Below, one piece after another: positions 5,775-14,822 of a stretch of 64,000 bases of DNA. The stretch's first letter is position 1. Each line of letters opens with the position of its first letter. Origin of the DNA: Chitinophagaceae bacterium (lineage in GTDB: Bacteria; Bacteroidota; Bacteroidia; Chitinophagales; Chitinophagaceae); the NCBI GenBank assembly GCA_018335935.1, contig JAGXRG010000026.1:62001-126000 (forward strand), read 5' to 3'. A model generated the notes under the pieces. It made no database searches. It had not been told where the DNA came from and saw only the letters and a list, made by a program, of their open reading frames with translations. A program made the translations under genes and the position numbers.

Positions 5775-8729
5775 ATGAAAAAAATACTATTCTTCGTACT
5801 CCTCTCTCCTGTTCTTGCAATTTCACAAAAAAAACCTTTAGACCATAGCGTTTATGATGGTTGGCAAAGTATTGGAGAAAAGTTTATTAGTAATAATGGA
5901 AACTTTGTAGCATACACTATTAATGTTCAAGAAGGTGATGGTAATTTAATAATTCAGTCTACCAAAGGAGAGAAATTTATTGAAGTTGAAAGAGGTTATA
6001 ACATCACAATAACAGAAGACGATAAGTTTGTCATCTTTAAAATTAAACCCACTTACAAGCAAACTCGTGATGCCAAAATTGCTAAAAAGAAGGGAGATGA
6101 TATGCCAAAGGACAGTTTAGGCATATATGATATTGTAAACAAAAAACTTGAAAAAATTGCTAGAGTAAAAAACTATAAAACTCCTGAAAAAGCTGCAGGT
6201 TGGTTGGCATATTTAATGGAAAAATCTTTACCAGAACCTAAAGCAAAAACAGTATTGGATAGTTTAAGCCAGATTAATGAGATTAATACAAAAGCAACAT
6301 CTCTACAAAAACAAGTTGATAGTTTAAAGAATCTTGTTGTAAAAGCTCAAGAACAAGGCATTAATATATTACAACCAAAAACTGATACAACTCAAAAACC
6401 AAAAAAAGAAGATGATGTTGAAGAAGGAACAGAATTAGTTTTAAGAAATTTATCTAATGGTAAAGAGCAAAAAATTAAATTAGTTTCTGAATATCTTTTT
6501 TCAAAAAATGGCAGTAAACTAGTTGTCGAAACCACAAAGAAGAATGGCAATTCAAAATCAAAAGCATTGGTACTTTTATTCGATTTAAATCAAAATAAAC
6601 AAGATACTATTCTAACTGCGTTTAATGATGCTAAACAATATGCTTTTGATTCAACAGGAAATCAATTAGCTTTTGTTGCAGAAAGAGATAGTGCTAAAAA
6701 AGAATCACAGAAATTTTATAGATTATTTTATTATACGAATAATTTTGATTCTGCTAAAATGATTGCCTATAAAACAACAACTGGAATGCCAAATTATTGG
6801 ACAGTGAGTGAAAATGGTACTGTTGCATTTAGTGAAACAGGAAAAAGATTATTCTTTGGTACTGCACCAATTCTAATTCCAAAAGACACTTCATTACCAG
6901 ATTTTGAAAGAGTGAATTTAGATGTGTGGCACTATAATGATGACGATTTAATGACTGTTCAATTAAGAGGATTAGACAGAGAATTGAGAAAAAATTATTT
7001 AGCACATTTCGATTTTGTAGATAATAAAGTAGTTCAATTAGGCAACGAAAACTTAGAAACTGTTATAAAAACTTTAGAAGGTGATGGTAGTGTTTTTTAT
7101 GCCATTTCTGATAAAGGTAAAAGAGTTGCAGCACAATGGCAGGGCTTTACTAAGAAAGATATTTATAAATTAAACCCTTTAAATGGGGAAAGCAAAAAAA
7201 TTATTGAAAACTTAAAGGGAAATATCTATCCTTCTTACACAGGAAATTATTTATTGTTTTATGATGAAGTGAAAAGAACTTATAGTTGCTATAGTTCATC
7301 AACTCAAAAAACAACTCAAGTAGCAAAAGATATTCCTTACAAATTATATGATGAAGAAAATGATGTGCCTGATGACCCTAATGCTTATGGCATTGTAAAA
7401 TGGATGCAAGATGATGCATATGTATTAATTTATGATAGATATGATATTTGGAAAGTTGATCCTAAAGGCATTGAAAAATCTGTTTGCATAACGAATGGTA
7501 GAAAAGATAAAATTCAATACAGGTATGTAACTGTTGATGAGGATGAGAAGTATATTAAGGAAGGACAAGAGATGGTTTTTCAAACATTTAATGAGAATAC
7601 TAAAATTTCATCATATTCAAATGTATTTATTGGAACTATTGATAACAATAAAAATCGAACTCTAAAAAATTTAAGATTAAATGGTTTTGTAAAATCAAAA
7701 AAGTCAAACCATTTTATTTTTACAGTTGAAAATTTTGAGAACTCGCCAAACATTGTTTCAATTATTGTTGATACATCTTTAATCATTAATATGAATGGAG
7801 ATGTGATTAAAACTGAGATTAAATATAGAAGTCTTACTAATATCAACCCCCAACAATCAAACTATCTCTGGGGTTCAGCAGAATTATTTAAATGGAAATC
7901 ATACACAGGTAAACTAACTGAAGGTGTTTTATACAAACCAGAAAATTTTGATAGCACCAAAAAATATCCAATGATTGTTTATTTCTATGAAAGAAGCAAT
8001 CAAACCCTGCATCAATATCAAGCACCTGCTCCTACTCCAAGTAGATTAAACATTCCTTATTTTGTCAGCAATGGTTATGTGGTGTTTGTTCCAGATATTT
8101 GGTACACGACTGGTTACCCAGGTAAAAGTGCTTATGATTATATTGTAAGTGGTACAAGAGCTTTAATTAAAAAAGGATTTATTGATTCTACTAAAATTGG
8201 CTTACAAGGTCAGAGTTGGGGAGGCTATCAAATTGCACATTTAATTACACGAACAAATTTATACAAAGCTGCTTGGGCAGGTGCTCCTGTTGCCAATATG
8301 TTTAGTGCTTATGGTGGCATTCGCTGGGAAAGTGGTATGAACAGACAGTTTCAGTACGAACTTACTCAAAGTAGAATTGGAGCAACCATTTGGGAAAAAC
8401 CTAATTTATATATTGAAAACTCTCCTCTATTTCATATTCCTAAAATAAAAACACCTTTAGTAATTATGGCAAATGATGCTGATGGTGCAGTGCCTTGGTA
8501 TCAAGGTATAGAAATGTTTACAGCAATGAGAAGATTAAACAAACCTGTGTGGATGTTGAACTATAATGGTGAAGCACATAATTTAATGGAAAGAAAAAAT
8601 AGAAAAGATATTCAAATTCGTGAACAACAATTCTTCGATTGGTTGTTGAAAGGTGAAAAACCTGCAAAATGGCTATCAGAGGGCGTTCCAGCAATTATGA
8701 AAGGAAGAGATTTAGGATTGAAAAATTAA
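5775..8729 (+). CDS. S9 family prolyl oligopeptidase-like serine peptidase, secreted
   Basis: A 984-residue protein counted from the ATG at 5775, which gives a clean signal peptide (KKILFFVLLSPVLAISQ); the upstream in-frame ATG at 5739 would bury it. A long beta-propeller region, with a coiled insertion at about 170-220, precedes a C-terminal alpha/beta hydrolase domain. The catalytic triad reads Ser814 (GQSWGGYQ), Asp903 (DADGAVPW) and His935 (GEAHNL). It resembles the DPP IV/acylaminoacyl-peptidase group; the exact substrate cannot be read from the sequence. It is probably periplasmic and used in peptide scavenging. Confidence 0.9.
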   Translation: MKKILFFVLLSPVLAISQKKPLDHSVYDGWQSIGEKFISNNGNFVAYTINVQEGDGNLIIQSTKGEKFIEVERGYNITITEDDKFVIFKIKPTYKQTRDAKIAKKKGDDMPKDSLGIYDIVNKKLEKIARVKNYKTPEKAAGWLAYLMEKSLPEPKAKTVLDSLSQINEINTKATSLQKQVDSLKNLVVKAQEQGINILQPKTDTTQKPKKEDDVEEGTELVLRNLSNGKEQKIKLVSEYLFSKNGSKLVVETTKKNGNSKSKALVLLFDLNQNKQDTILTAFNDAKQYAFDSTGNQLAFVAERDSAKKESQKFYRLFYYTNNFDSAKMIAYKTTTGMPNYWTVSENGTVAFSETGKRLFFGTAPILIPKDTSLPDFERVNLDVWHYNDDDLMTVQLRGLDRELRKNYLAHFDFVDNKVVQLGNENLETVIKTLEGDGSVFYAISDKGKRVAAQWQGFTKKDIYKLNPLNGESKKIIENLKGNIYPSYTGNYLLFYDEVKRTYSCYSSSTQKTTQVAKDIPYKLYDEENDVPDDPNAYGIVKWMQDDAYVLIYDRYDIWKVDPKGIEKSVCITNGRKDKIQYRYVTVDEDEKYIKEGQEMVFQTFNENTKISSYSNVFIGTIDNNKNRTLKNLRLNGFVKSKKSNHFIFTVENFENSPNIVSIIVDTSLIINMNGDVIKTEIKYRSLTNINPQQSNYLWGSAELFKWKSYTGKLTEGVLYKPENFDSTKKYPMIVYFYERSNQTLHQYQAPAPTPSRLNIPYFVSNGYVVFVPDIWYTTGYPGKSAYDYIVSGTRALIKKGFIDSTKIGLQGQSWGGYQIAHLITRTNLYKAAWAGAPVANMFSAYGGIRWESGMNRQFQYELTQSRIGATIWEKPNLYIENSPLFHIPKIKTPLVIMANDADGAVPWYQGIEMFTAMRRLNKPVWMLNYNGEAHNLMERKNRKDIQIREQQFFDWLLKGEKPAKWLSEGVPAIMKGRDLGLKN

Positions 8730-8743
8730 ATAAATAAATTTGA

Positions 8744-9772
8744 ATGGCTACTATTTTAGTTACAGGTGGTGCAGGTTATATAGGTTCACATACCATTGTT
8801 GATTTAATTGATCATGGTTTTGAAGTGATTAGCATTGATAATTTTTCAAACTCAAACAAACAAGTTTTTGAAGGAATAAAAAAAATTACCAACCAGTCTG
8901 TCATTAACTATAATATTGATTTAACTAATCTTGATGATACGAGAAAAGTCTTCATCAATCATACAAAAATTGATGGTATTATACATTTTGCAGCTTTCAA
9001 AGCAGTTGGTGAATCTGTAGAAAAGCCATTAGAATATTATCATAACAACATGAATTCTCTCATCAATATTTTAAAATGTGTTGATGAATTTAGTGTGCCA
9101 CATTTTGTATTCTCATCATCATGTACTGTTTATGGAAATCCAGATGAAGCTTGTGTTACAGAGCAAACACCTCAACAACCTGCAGCTTCACCTTATGGTT
9201 ATACTAAACAAATTGGTGAAAGAATAATTGAAGACTTTGTTCACATCAATCCAAATAAAAAAGCCATTTTATTGAGGTATTTTAATCCTGTTGGTGCTCA
9301 CCCTTCAGCATTAATTGGAGAACTACCAATAGGTAAACCAATGAATTTAGTGCCTGCTATTACTCAGACTGCCATTGGTAAATTACCAAAAATGTTAGTG
9401 TATGGAAACGATTATGATACCAGAGATGGTAGTTGTGTAAGAGATTATATTCATGTTTGTGATATTGCCAGAGCTCATACTTTAGCTATTGAATATTTAA
9501 TTAAAGAAAAGAATCAATCTAATATTGAAGTCTTTAATCTTGGTACAGGAAATGGTGTTACAGTTTTAGAAGCTATTAATAGTTTTGAGCAAGTTAATGA
9601 TCTAAAACTTAATTATGAAATTGGACCAAGAAGAGCAGGTGATGTTGTAGCCATTTATGCCAATAACAATTTAGCTAAAGAAAAATTAGGCTGGCAAACA
9701 AAATACAATATCAACGATATGATGCAATCTGCTTGGAAATGGGAATTACATTTGAAGGAGTCTAATCATTAA
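8744..9772 (+). CDS. galE: UDP-glucose 4-epimerase GalE
   Basis: Interconverts UDP-glucose and UDP-galactose with bound NAD. Extended short-chain dehydrogenase fold: GGAGYIGSHT dinucleotide motif at the N-terminus, SSSCTVYG and the YGYTK pair for the catalytic Ser/Tyr-Lys, and the GalE signatures RYFNPVGAHPS and DYDTRDGSCVRDYIHV. The 342-residue length is typical. It starts 14 bp after the peptidase gene and overlaps the convergent permease gene by 11 bp. It probably supplies sugar nucleotides for surface glycans. Confidence 0.96.
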   Translation: MATILVTGGAGYIGSHTIVDLIDHGFEVISIDNFSNSNKQVFEGIKKITNQSVINYNIDLTNLDDTRKVFINHTKIDGIIHFAAFKAVGESVEKPLEYYHNNMNSLINILKCVDEFSVPHFVFSSSCTVYGNPDEACVTEQTPQQPAASPYGYTKQIGERIIEDFVHINPNKKAILLRYFNPVGAHPSALIGELPIGKPMNLVPAITQTAIGKLPKMLVYGNDYDTRDGSCVRDYIHVCDIARAHTLAIEYLIKEKNQSNIEVFNLGTGNGVTVLEAINSFEQVNDLKLNYEIGPRRAGDVVAIYANNNLAKEKLGWQTKYNINDMMQSAWKWELHLKESNH

Positions 9773-11438
9773 TCTTACTATTCTTTCTTCCATAAGTAAA
9801 ATAGAGCATTAAGCCTAAACCCATCCAAACAAAAAACCACAACCAACTAATGGCTGGAATTTCTATCATTAAATAAAGGCAAGATAAAGCCCCAATAACA
9901 GGTATTACATTATAACTTTTGATGAATGAATAAACTGCTGTAACTATACTTATTAATATAAATATTAGAAATAAAATTTCTTGATAGCCTTCTGAATTGA
10001 TATGAGAAAAAGCATTAGATAATCTTTCTTTATATAACCAAATAAATGCAGCTACCAATAATGGAATAATGAATTTACCATTTATATGTGGTAATTTGAA
10101 CTTAGCATTTTTACCATTTAGTTTTGGCAAGGCTAAAACACCAAAGCATACTAAAACAAATGCAAATAAAGTGCCTATACTGGTTAAATCTGTAACAATA
10201 CCACTTGGAATTACTAAAGCTGGAATAGCCACTAAACAACCAGTTACAATAGTAGCAAAACCTGGGGTTTGATATTTTTTATGAACCTTACCAAATTTTT
10301 TTGGTAATAAGCCATCTCTACTCATACTCATCCAAATTCTTGGTTGTCCTAATTGAAAAACCAACAATACACTTGTTGTAGCAATCACTGCACTTACAGA
10401 AATGATATAGCTTATCCAATGCAAGTTTACTTTTTCAAAAACAAACGCTAAAGGATCATCAACTTTTAAATCTTTATAATTAACCATGCCTGTGAGTACC
10501 AAAGCAATTAAAATATAAAGAATGGTACAAATTATTAAAGAATAAATCATCCCTTTGGGCAAATCTCTTTGAGGGTTTTTACATTCTTCGGCTGTAGTTG
10601 AAATAGCGTCAAACCCAATATAGGCATAGAATACAGCAGAAACGCCAGCTAAAACTCCACCAAAACCATTTGGCATAAATGGATCCCAATTATTGGTATC
10701 TACATAAAAGAATCCTAGTACAATTACAAATACAATAACCGATACTTTTAATATTACCATTGCATTGGTACTCTTCTTACTTTCTTTAATTCCTATATAG
10801 GCTAATGCTGTAATTAAAACAACAATGATGAATGCCGGTAAATTAAAGATGATATGTTTACCGAATATTGTTGGTGCACTATTCCATAAATCAATGGCAA
10901 ATTGTTTTGAAGCATCTAAAACACCACCAGATAAAACAATAGCATTGGCTTCATTAAAATTTGTAGATGCAGTAAATGGATCGGTTAACAACCAACCGGG
11001 TAAATGAACACCTAATCCTTCTAATAAATTATTAAAATATCCGCTCCAACTAATAGCTACAACAATATTACCAATTGAATATTCTAGAATTAAAGCCCAC
11101 CCAATAATCCATGCTGCAATTTCACCAAATGATACATAAGCATAAGTGTATGCACTACCTGAAATAGGAACCCTACTTGCAAATTCAGCATAACATAATG
11201 CACTAAAACCACAGGTAATTGCTGTTATAATAAAAAGAATTGAAATTCCCGGTCCACCATTAAAAGCTGCAGTACCAATGGTTGAAAATATTCCAGCACC
11301 AACCACTGCTGCAATACCCATCATGGTTAAATCTTTTACTGATAGCACTTTTTTTAAACCTCCAGATTGTGCTTCAGCCATTGCTGCATCTGAAACAATT
11401 TTTTCGATATTCTTTTTTCTAAAAAGAGTTGAACTCAT
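9762..11438 (-). CDS. APC superfamily amino-acid permease
   Basis: A 558-residue inner-membrane transporter with about 12-14 hydrophobic helices. The first-helix motif GIAAVVGAGIFSTIG is the unwound substrate-binding segment of APC transporters. The next conserved stretch (GFSALCYAEFASRVPISGSA) and FDAISTTAEECKNPQRDLP place it in the cationic amino-acid transporter (CAT/YfnA-like) group. The substrate is unproved. Single-gene unit between convergent galE and the polyprenyl synthase gene. Confidence 0.9.
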   Translation of the reverse strand: MSSTLFRKKNIEKIVSDAAMAEAQSGGLKKVLSVKDLTMMGIAAVVGAGIFSTIGTAAFNGGPGISILFIITAITCGFSALCYAEFASRVPISGSAYTYAYVSFGEIAAWIIGWALILEYSIGNIVVAISWSGYFNNLLEGLGVHLPGWLLTDPFTASTNFNEANAIVLSGGVLDASKQFAIDLWNSAPTIFGKHIIFNLPAFIIVVLITALAYIGIKESKKSTNAMVILKVSVIVFVIVLGFFYVDTNNWDPFMPNGFGGVLAGVSAVFYAYIGFDAISTTAEECKNPQRDLPKGMIYSLIICTILYILIALVLTGMVNYKDLKVDDPLAFVFEKVNLHWISYIISVSAVIATTSVLLVFQLGQPRIWMSMSRDGLLPKKFGKVHKKYQTPGFATIVTGCLVAIPALVIPSGIVTDLTSIGTLFAFVLVCFGVLALPKLNGKNAKFKLPHINGKFIIPLLVAAFIWLYKERLSNAFSHINSEGYQEILFLIFILISIVTAVYSFIKSYNVIPVIGALSCLYLMIEIPAISWLWFFVWMGLGLMLYFTYGRKNSKIND

Positions 11439-11491
11439 AAATAATTAGTTTAAACAAATCAAAAATTCTTAAATATTAAATCTTCAATAAT

Positions 11492-12457
11492 CTAATGTTC
11501 TCTATCAATTAAATAATATGCTAATTCAAGTAAAGGTTTTTTTCGAGAAGAAACCACTGCAATATCTTCTAAATGTTGCAAAGCTGTATCAAAATATTTT
11601 TGTTTCAGGTTTTTAGTCCACTCCTGAACATTGCATTCTGTATAAATTTTCAATACTTCTTCTACTTTATTACTAGGATTATCTTTCATTAATTCATGTA
11701 ATCTTTTTCTTTGTTCAGCACTTGCCACTTCTAAAGAATGAAGTAATAAAAATGTTTTTTTATTTTGTTTGATATCACCACCCACTTCTTTTCCAAATTT
11801 TTCAGGGTCACCAAATGCATCTAAATAATCATCTTGAATTTGAAATGCAATACCCAAGTTTAAGCCAAATTGATATAAATGATTACAGTTACCTTCACTT
11901 GCACCACCAATAATAGCTCCCATTTGTAGTGCTGCTGCTAATAAGACAGAAGTTTTAAGTTCAATCATTTTGATATATTCATTTAAAGAAACTTCATCTT
12001 GATTTTCAAAATCCATATCTAGTTGCTGTCCTTCACAAACTTCTGTTGCAGTTGTATTGAATAATTGCAAAATTCTTTGAAGATATTGTGGTTGAATTTT
12101 GTTGATATATTCATAAGCTTTAATCAACATAACATCACCACTTAATAATGCTATATTACTGTTGTATTTAGTATGAACAGTTTGCATACCTCTTCTTAAA
12201 GATGCTGCATCCATCATATCATCATGCACTAAAGTGAAATTATGAAAGAGTTCAATGGCTGTAGCTATGTGATATGAGTCTATATGAATTGTATCGAATA
12301 ATTCATTCCCCAATAAACATAATGTAGGCCGAACTCTCTTCCCTCCTATTTGTAAGAAATAATTACAAGGTTCATATAAATTATGAGGTGAAGAAGGGAA
12401 ATGGCTTTTTTCGAAATGTTTTGAAAATAATACTGATAAGTCTTTAAACGAATGCAT
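11492..12457 (-). CDS. Polyprenyl diphosphate synthase (GGPP/oligoprenyl type)
   Basis: Class I trans-prenyltransferase that condenses isopentenyl diphosphate with allylic diphosphates. Both aspartate-rich motifs are present: FARM in HDDMMDAASLRRG and SARM in QDDYLDAFGD, with GGKRVRPTL before FARM. Chain length cannot be set with confidence. GGPP is plausible because crtB and crtI, which need it, are in the window, but a menaquinone side-chain synthase is an alternative. The ATG is only 5 nt from a -7 element, suggesting a leaderless transcript. Confidence 0.88.
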   Translation of the reverse strand: MHSFKDLSVLFSKHFEKSHFPSSPHNLYEPCNYFLQIGGKRVRPTLCLLGNELFDTIHIDSYHIATAIELFHNFTLVHDDMMDAASLRRGMQTVHTKYNSNIALLSGDVMLIKAYEYINKIQPQYLQRILQLFNTTATEVCEGQQLDMDFENQDEVSLNEYIKMIELKTSVLLAAALQMGAIIGGASEGNCNHLYQFGLNLGIAFQIQDDYLDAFGDPEKFGKEVGGDIKQNKKTFLLLHSLEVASAEQRKRLHELMKDNPSNKVEEVLKIYTECNVQEWTKNLKQKYFDTALQHLEDIAVVSSRKKPLLELAYYLIDREH

Positions 12458-12461
12458 GTCA

Positions 12462-12469
12462 CAAACCTA
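12462..12469 (-). promoter_or_regulatory. -7 element of the polyprenyl synthase gene
   Basis: TAGGTTTG on the minus strand, ending 5 nt before the ATG; this places transcription start at or next to the start codon. Confidence 0.5.
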
Positions 12470-12514
12470 AGGAAAAGCTGATAAACTATAAACTTGAAAA
12501 TATTATATTTCTAC

Positions 12515-12549
12515 AAACAAAAAAGCCATTCAGAATTTGAATGGCTTTT
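12515..12549 (-). terminator. Intrinsic terminator of sucC
   Basis: 12-bp stem AAAAGCCATTCA/TGAATGGCTTTT (12521-12532 and 12538-12549). On the minus strand it is followed by a T run, 19 bp after the sucC stop codon. Confidence 0.85.
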
Positions 12550-12567
12550 AAGTATATTTTTCAATCA

Positions 12568-13779
12568 TTAAGCAACTGCTTGTTTTACCAATGCAGCAGC
12601 TTCACTCAATAAAATTGCACTTTGAACTTTTAATCCACTTTCGTCAATTAATTTTTTAGCTTCTACAGCATTGGTGCCTTGTAAACGAACAATAATAGGA
12701 ATATTAATATTGCCTAATTTATTGAAAGCTTCAATTACTCCAGCAGCAACTCTATCGCAACGAACAATACCACCAAAAATATTAATTAAAATTGCTTTTA
12801 CATTAGGATCTTTCATAATAATTCTAAAACCAGCTTCTACAGTTTGTGCATTAGCAGAACCCCCTACATCTAAGAAGTTTGCAGGCTCTCCACCAGCTAA
12901 TTTAATCATATCCATGGTTGCCATAGCTAAACCAGCACCATTAACCATACAGCCCACATTACCATCAAGCTTTACAAAGTTTAAGTTGTATTCTCCAGCT
13001 TCAACTTCTGTAGGGTCTTCTTCACTTGTGTCTCGTAAAGCTGAAATAATTGGATGACGAGTTAAAGCATTATCATCAATATTCATTTTACAATCTACAG
13101 CAATAATTTTTTCATCACTGGTTTTGAAAAGTGGATTAATCTCAATCATTCCACAATCTAAATCAACATAAGCATTGTATAAATTAGTTACAAACTTGAT
13201 GCAATTTTTCATGGCTTCGCCAGAAAGACCAAGATTGAACGCTATTTTTCTTGCTTGAAATGGAAGTAATCCACCACCTGGATGAACCAATTCTTTGAAT
13301 ATTTTTTCTGGAGTATTATGTGCCACTTCTTCAATATCCATACCACCTTCAGTGCTGTACATAATTACATTTTGGCCAGATGAACGATCTAATAAAATAG
13401 ATAAGTAAAACTCTTTTTGTTTATTAGGACCATCATAGTAAACATCCTGAGCCACCAAAATTTTATTGACTTTTTTACCTGCAGGGCCTGTTTGGATGGT
13501 TACTAATGTTCCTCCTAAAATACCTTCGGCAAAACTCTTAATATCTTCAGCAGATTTACCCACTTTAACACCATTCATGCCTGTTTCAATAACTTTTCCT
13601 TTACCTCTACCTCCAGCATGAATTTGAGCTTTAACTACAGCAAATTTATTATTGGTTTGAGATGCAATTTGTTTGTAAGCATCTTCAGCTGCAGAAACAT
13701 GATCAACTGCTATACCTTCTTGAACAGGAACTTTATAGTTTTTTAATAATTCTTTGGCTTGGTATTCGTGTAAATTCAT
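12568..13779 (-). CDS. sucC: Succinyl-CoA ligase beta subunit SucC
   Basis: Beta subunit of the TCA-cycle enzyme converting succinyl-CoA to succinate with ATP or GTP formation. Starts MNLHEYQAKELLKNY, the family signature; the ATP-grasp half is followed by the C-terminal CoA-ligase half with GGSANAQTVEAGFRII and NIFGGIVRCD. The 403-residue length is typical. The alpha subunit gene is not in the window, so the two subunits are unlinked, as is often the case in Bacteroidota. A strong terminator follows. Confidence 0.96.
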   Translation of the reverse strand: MNLHEYQAKELLKNYKVPVQEGIAVDHVSAAEDAYKQIASQTNNKFAVVKAQIHAGGRGKGKVIETGMNGVKVGKSAEDIKSFAEGILGGTLVTIQTGPAGKKVNKILVAQDVYYDGPNKQKEFYLSILLDRSSGQNVIMYSTEGGMDIEEVAHNTPEKIFKELVHPGGGLLPFQARKIAFNLGLSGEAMKNCIKFVTNLYNAYVDLDCGMIEINPLFKTSDEKIIAVDCKMNIDDNALTRHPIISALRDTSEEDPTEVEAGEYNLNFVKLDGNVGCMVNGAGLAMATMDMIKLAGGEPANFLDVGGSANAQTVEAGFRIIMKDPNVKAILINIFGGIVRCDRVAAGVIEAFNKLGNINIPIIVRLQGTNAVEAKKLIDESGLKVQSAILLSEAAALVKQAVA

Positions 13780-13845
13780 AATTATTTTTTTGCGTTGCGA
13801 AGATAAGGTTACACTGTTAATGTTTTAACCTTGTTTCAGTCGATT

Positions 13846-14802
13846 TTAAACTGTTTTATTCCTTGACTCCTTCTTTTTTGTGTTTTGAATAGAATATAAG
13901 ATGGAACCTATAATACACACTACAATCATTAATAAAGAGACTACAATTAACTGATTCTTAGTAATCCATTGTTCTAGATAATGTTCGAGAAGCATTTTTA
14001 ACCCTATAAATACTAAAATAATGGCAATACCTTGCTGTAGAAATTCGAATTTAGCTACAGCACCTCTTAATAAAAAGAATAAACTTCTTAAACCCAATAC
14101 TGCAAAGATGTTTGAAGTGTATATTACCAAATTATTTCTTGAAATGCCCATTACTGCAGGAATAGAATCTAAAGCAAAAACCAAATCAGTTATAGCCAAC
14201 ATTACTACAACAACAAATAAAGAAGTGTACAATGGTTTGCCATTATTTCTGATGAGAAATTTTCCTCCTCCATCTTCTAGTGTAATCGGCAGATATTTCA
14301 ACATCCACTTATAAACCTTACTTTGTTGAGGATTAAATTCAGATTCTTGCGTTGAAGCAAACATTTTATAGCCTGTGTAAATCAAGAATACTCCAAAAAT
14401 ATATAAGGTCCATTGAGCTTGTTGTACTAATGCAATTCCAATTGTAATAAAAATGATTCTAAAAACAATGGCCATTAAAATTCCAATCAATAAAACTCTT
14501 CCATAATATTTTGGATCTACTTTAAATGCTGAAAATATAATAATAAAAACAAAAATATTATCAATACTTAAACTCCATTCCATCAAATAAGCACTAATAT
14601 ATTCTATAGCTATTATTTTGCCTTCTTCATACCAAACAAAAATAAAAAAAGCAAAAGCTAATATTACCCAAAATATAGTTTGCTTTAATGCTGTTTGGGT
14701 ACTTATTGTTTTGTTTTTCTTGCTTAGAAAACCTAAATCAAAAACGAGTGCAATACTCACAACAATAAAAAAAACTAAATATGTAATTTGATCTGCTGTC
14801 AA
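13846..14802 (-). CDS. TerC family integral membrane protein
   Basis: A 318-residue protein with about nine hydrophobic helices and the conserved acidic membrane motifs of TerC/Alx proteins (MEWSLSIDNIFVF and ITDLVFALDSIPAV). The family is linked to metal ion (manganese) export, often during secretion, and to tellurite resistance; the role here is inferred. The start codon is TTG (reading TADQITYLVFF); no nearby ATG gives a full first helix. It lies about 20 bp downstream of gldG on the same strand and may be co-transcribed. Confidence 0.88.
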   Translation of the reverse strand: MTADQITYLVFFIVVSIALVFDLGFLSKKNKTISTQTALKQTIFWVILAFAFFIFVWYEEGKIIAIEYISAYLMEWSLSIDNIFVFIIIFSAFKVDPKYYGRVLLIGILMAIVFRIIFITIGIALVQQAQWTLYIFGVFLIYTGYKMFASTQESEFNPQQSKVYKWMLKYLPITLEDGGGKFLIRNNGKPLYTSLFVVVVMLAITDLVFALDSIPAVMGISRNNLVIYTSNIFAVLGLRSLFFLLRGAVAKFEFLQQGIAIILVFIGLKMLLEHYLEQWITKNQLIVVSLLMIVVCIIGSILYSIQNTKKKESRNKTV

Positions 14803-14822
14803 TGTAACGATTTAAAAGAATG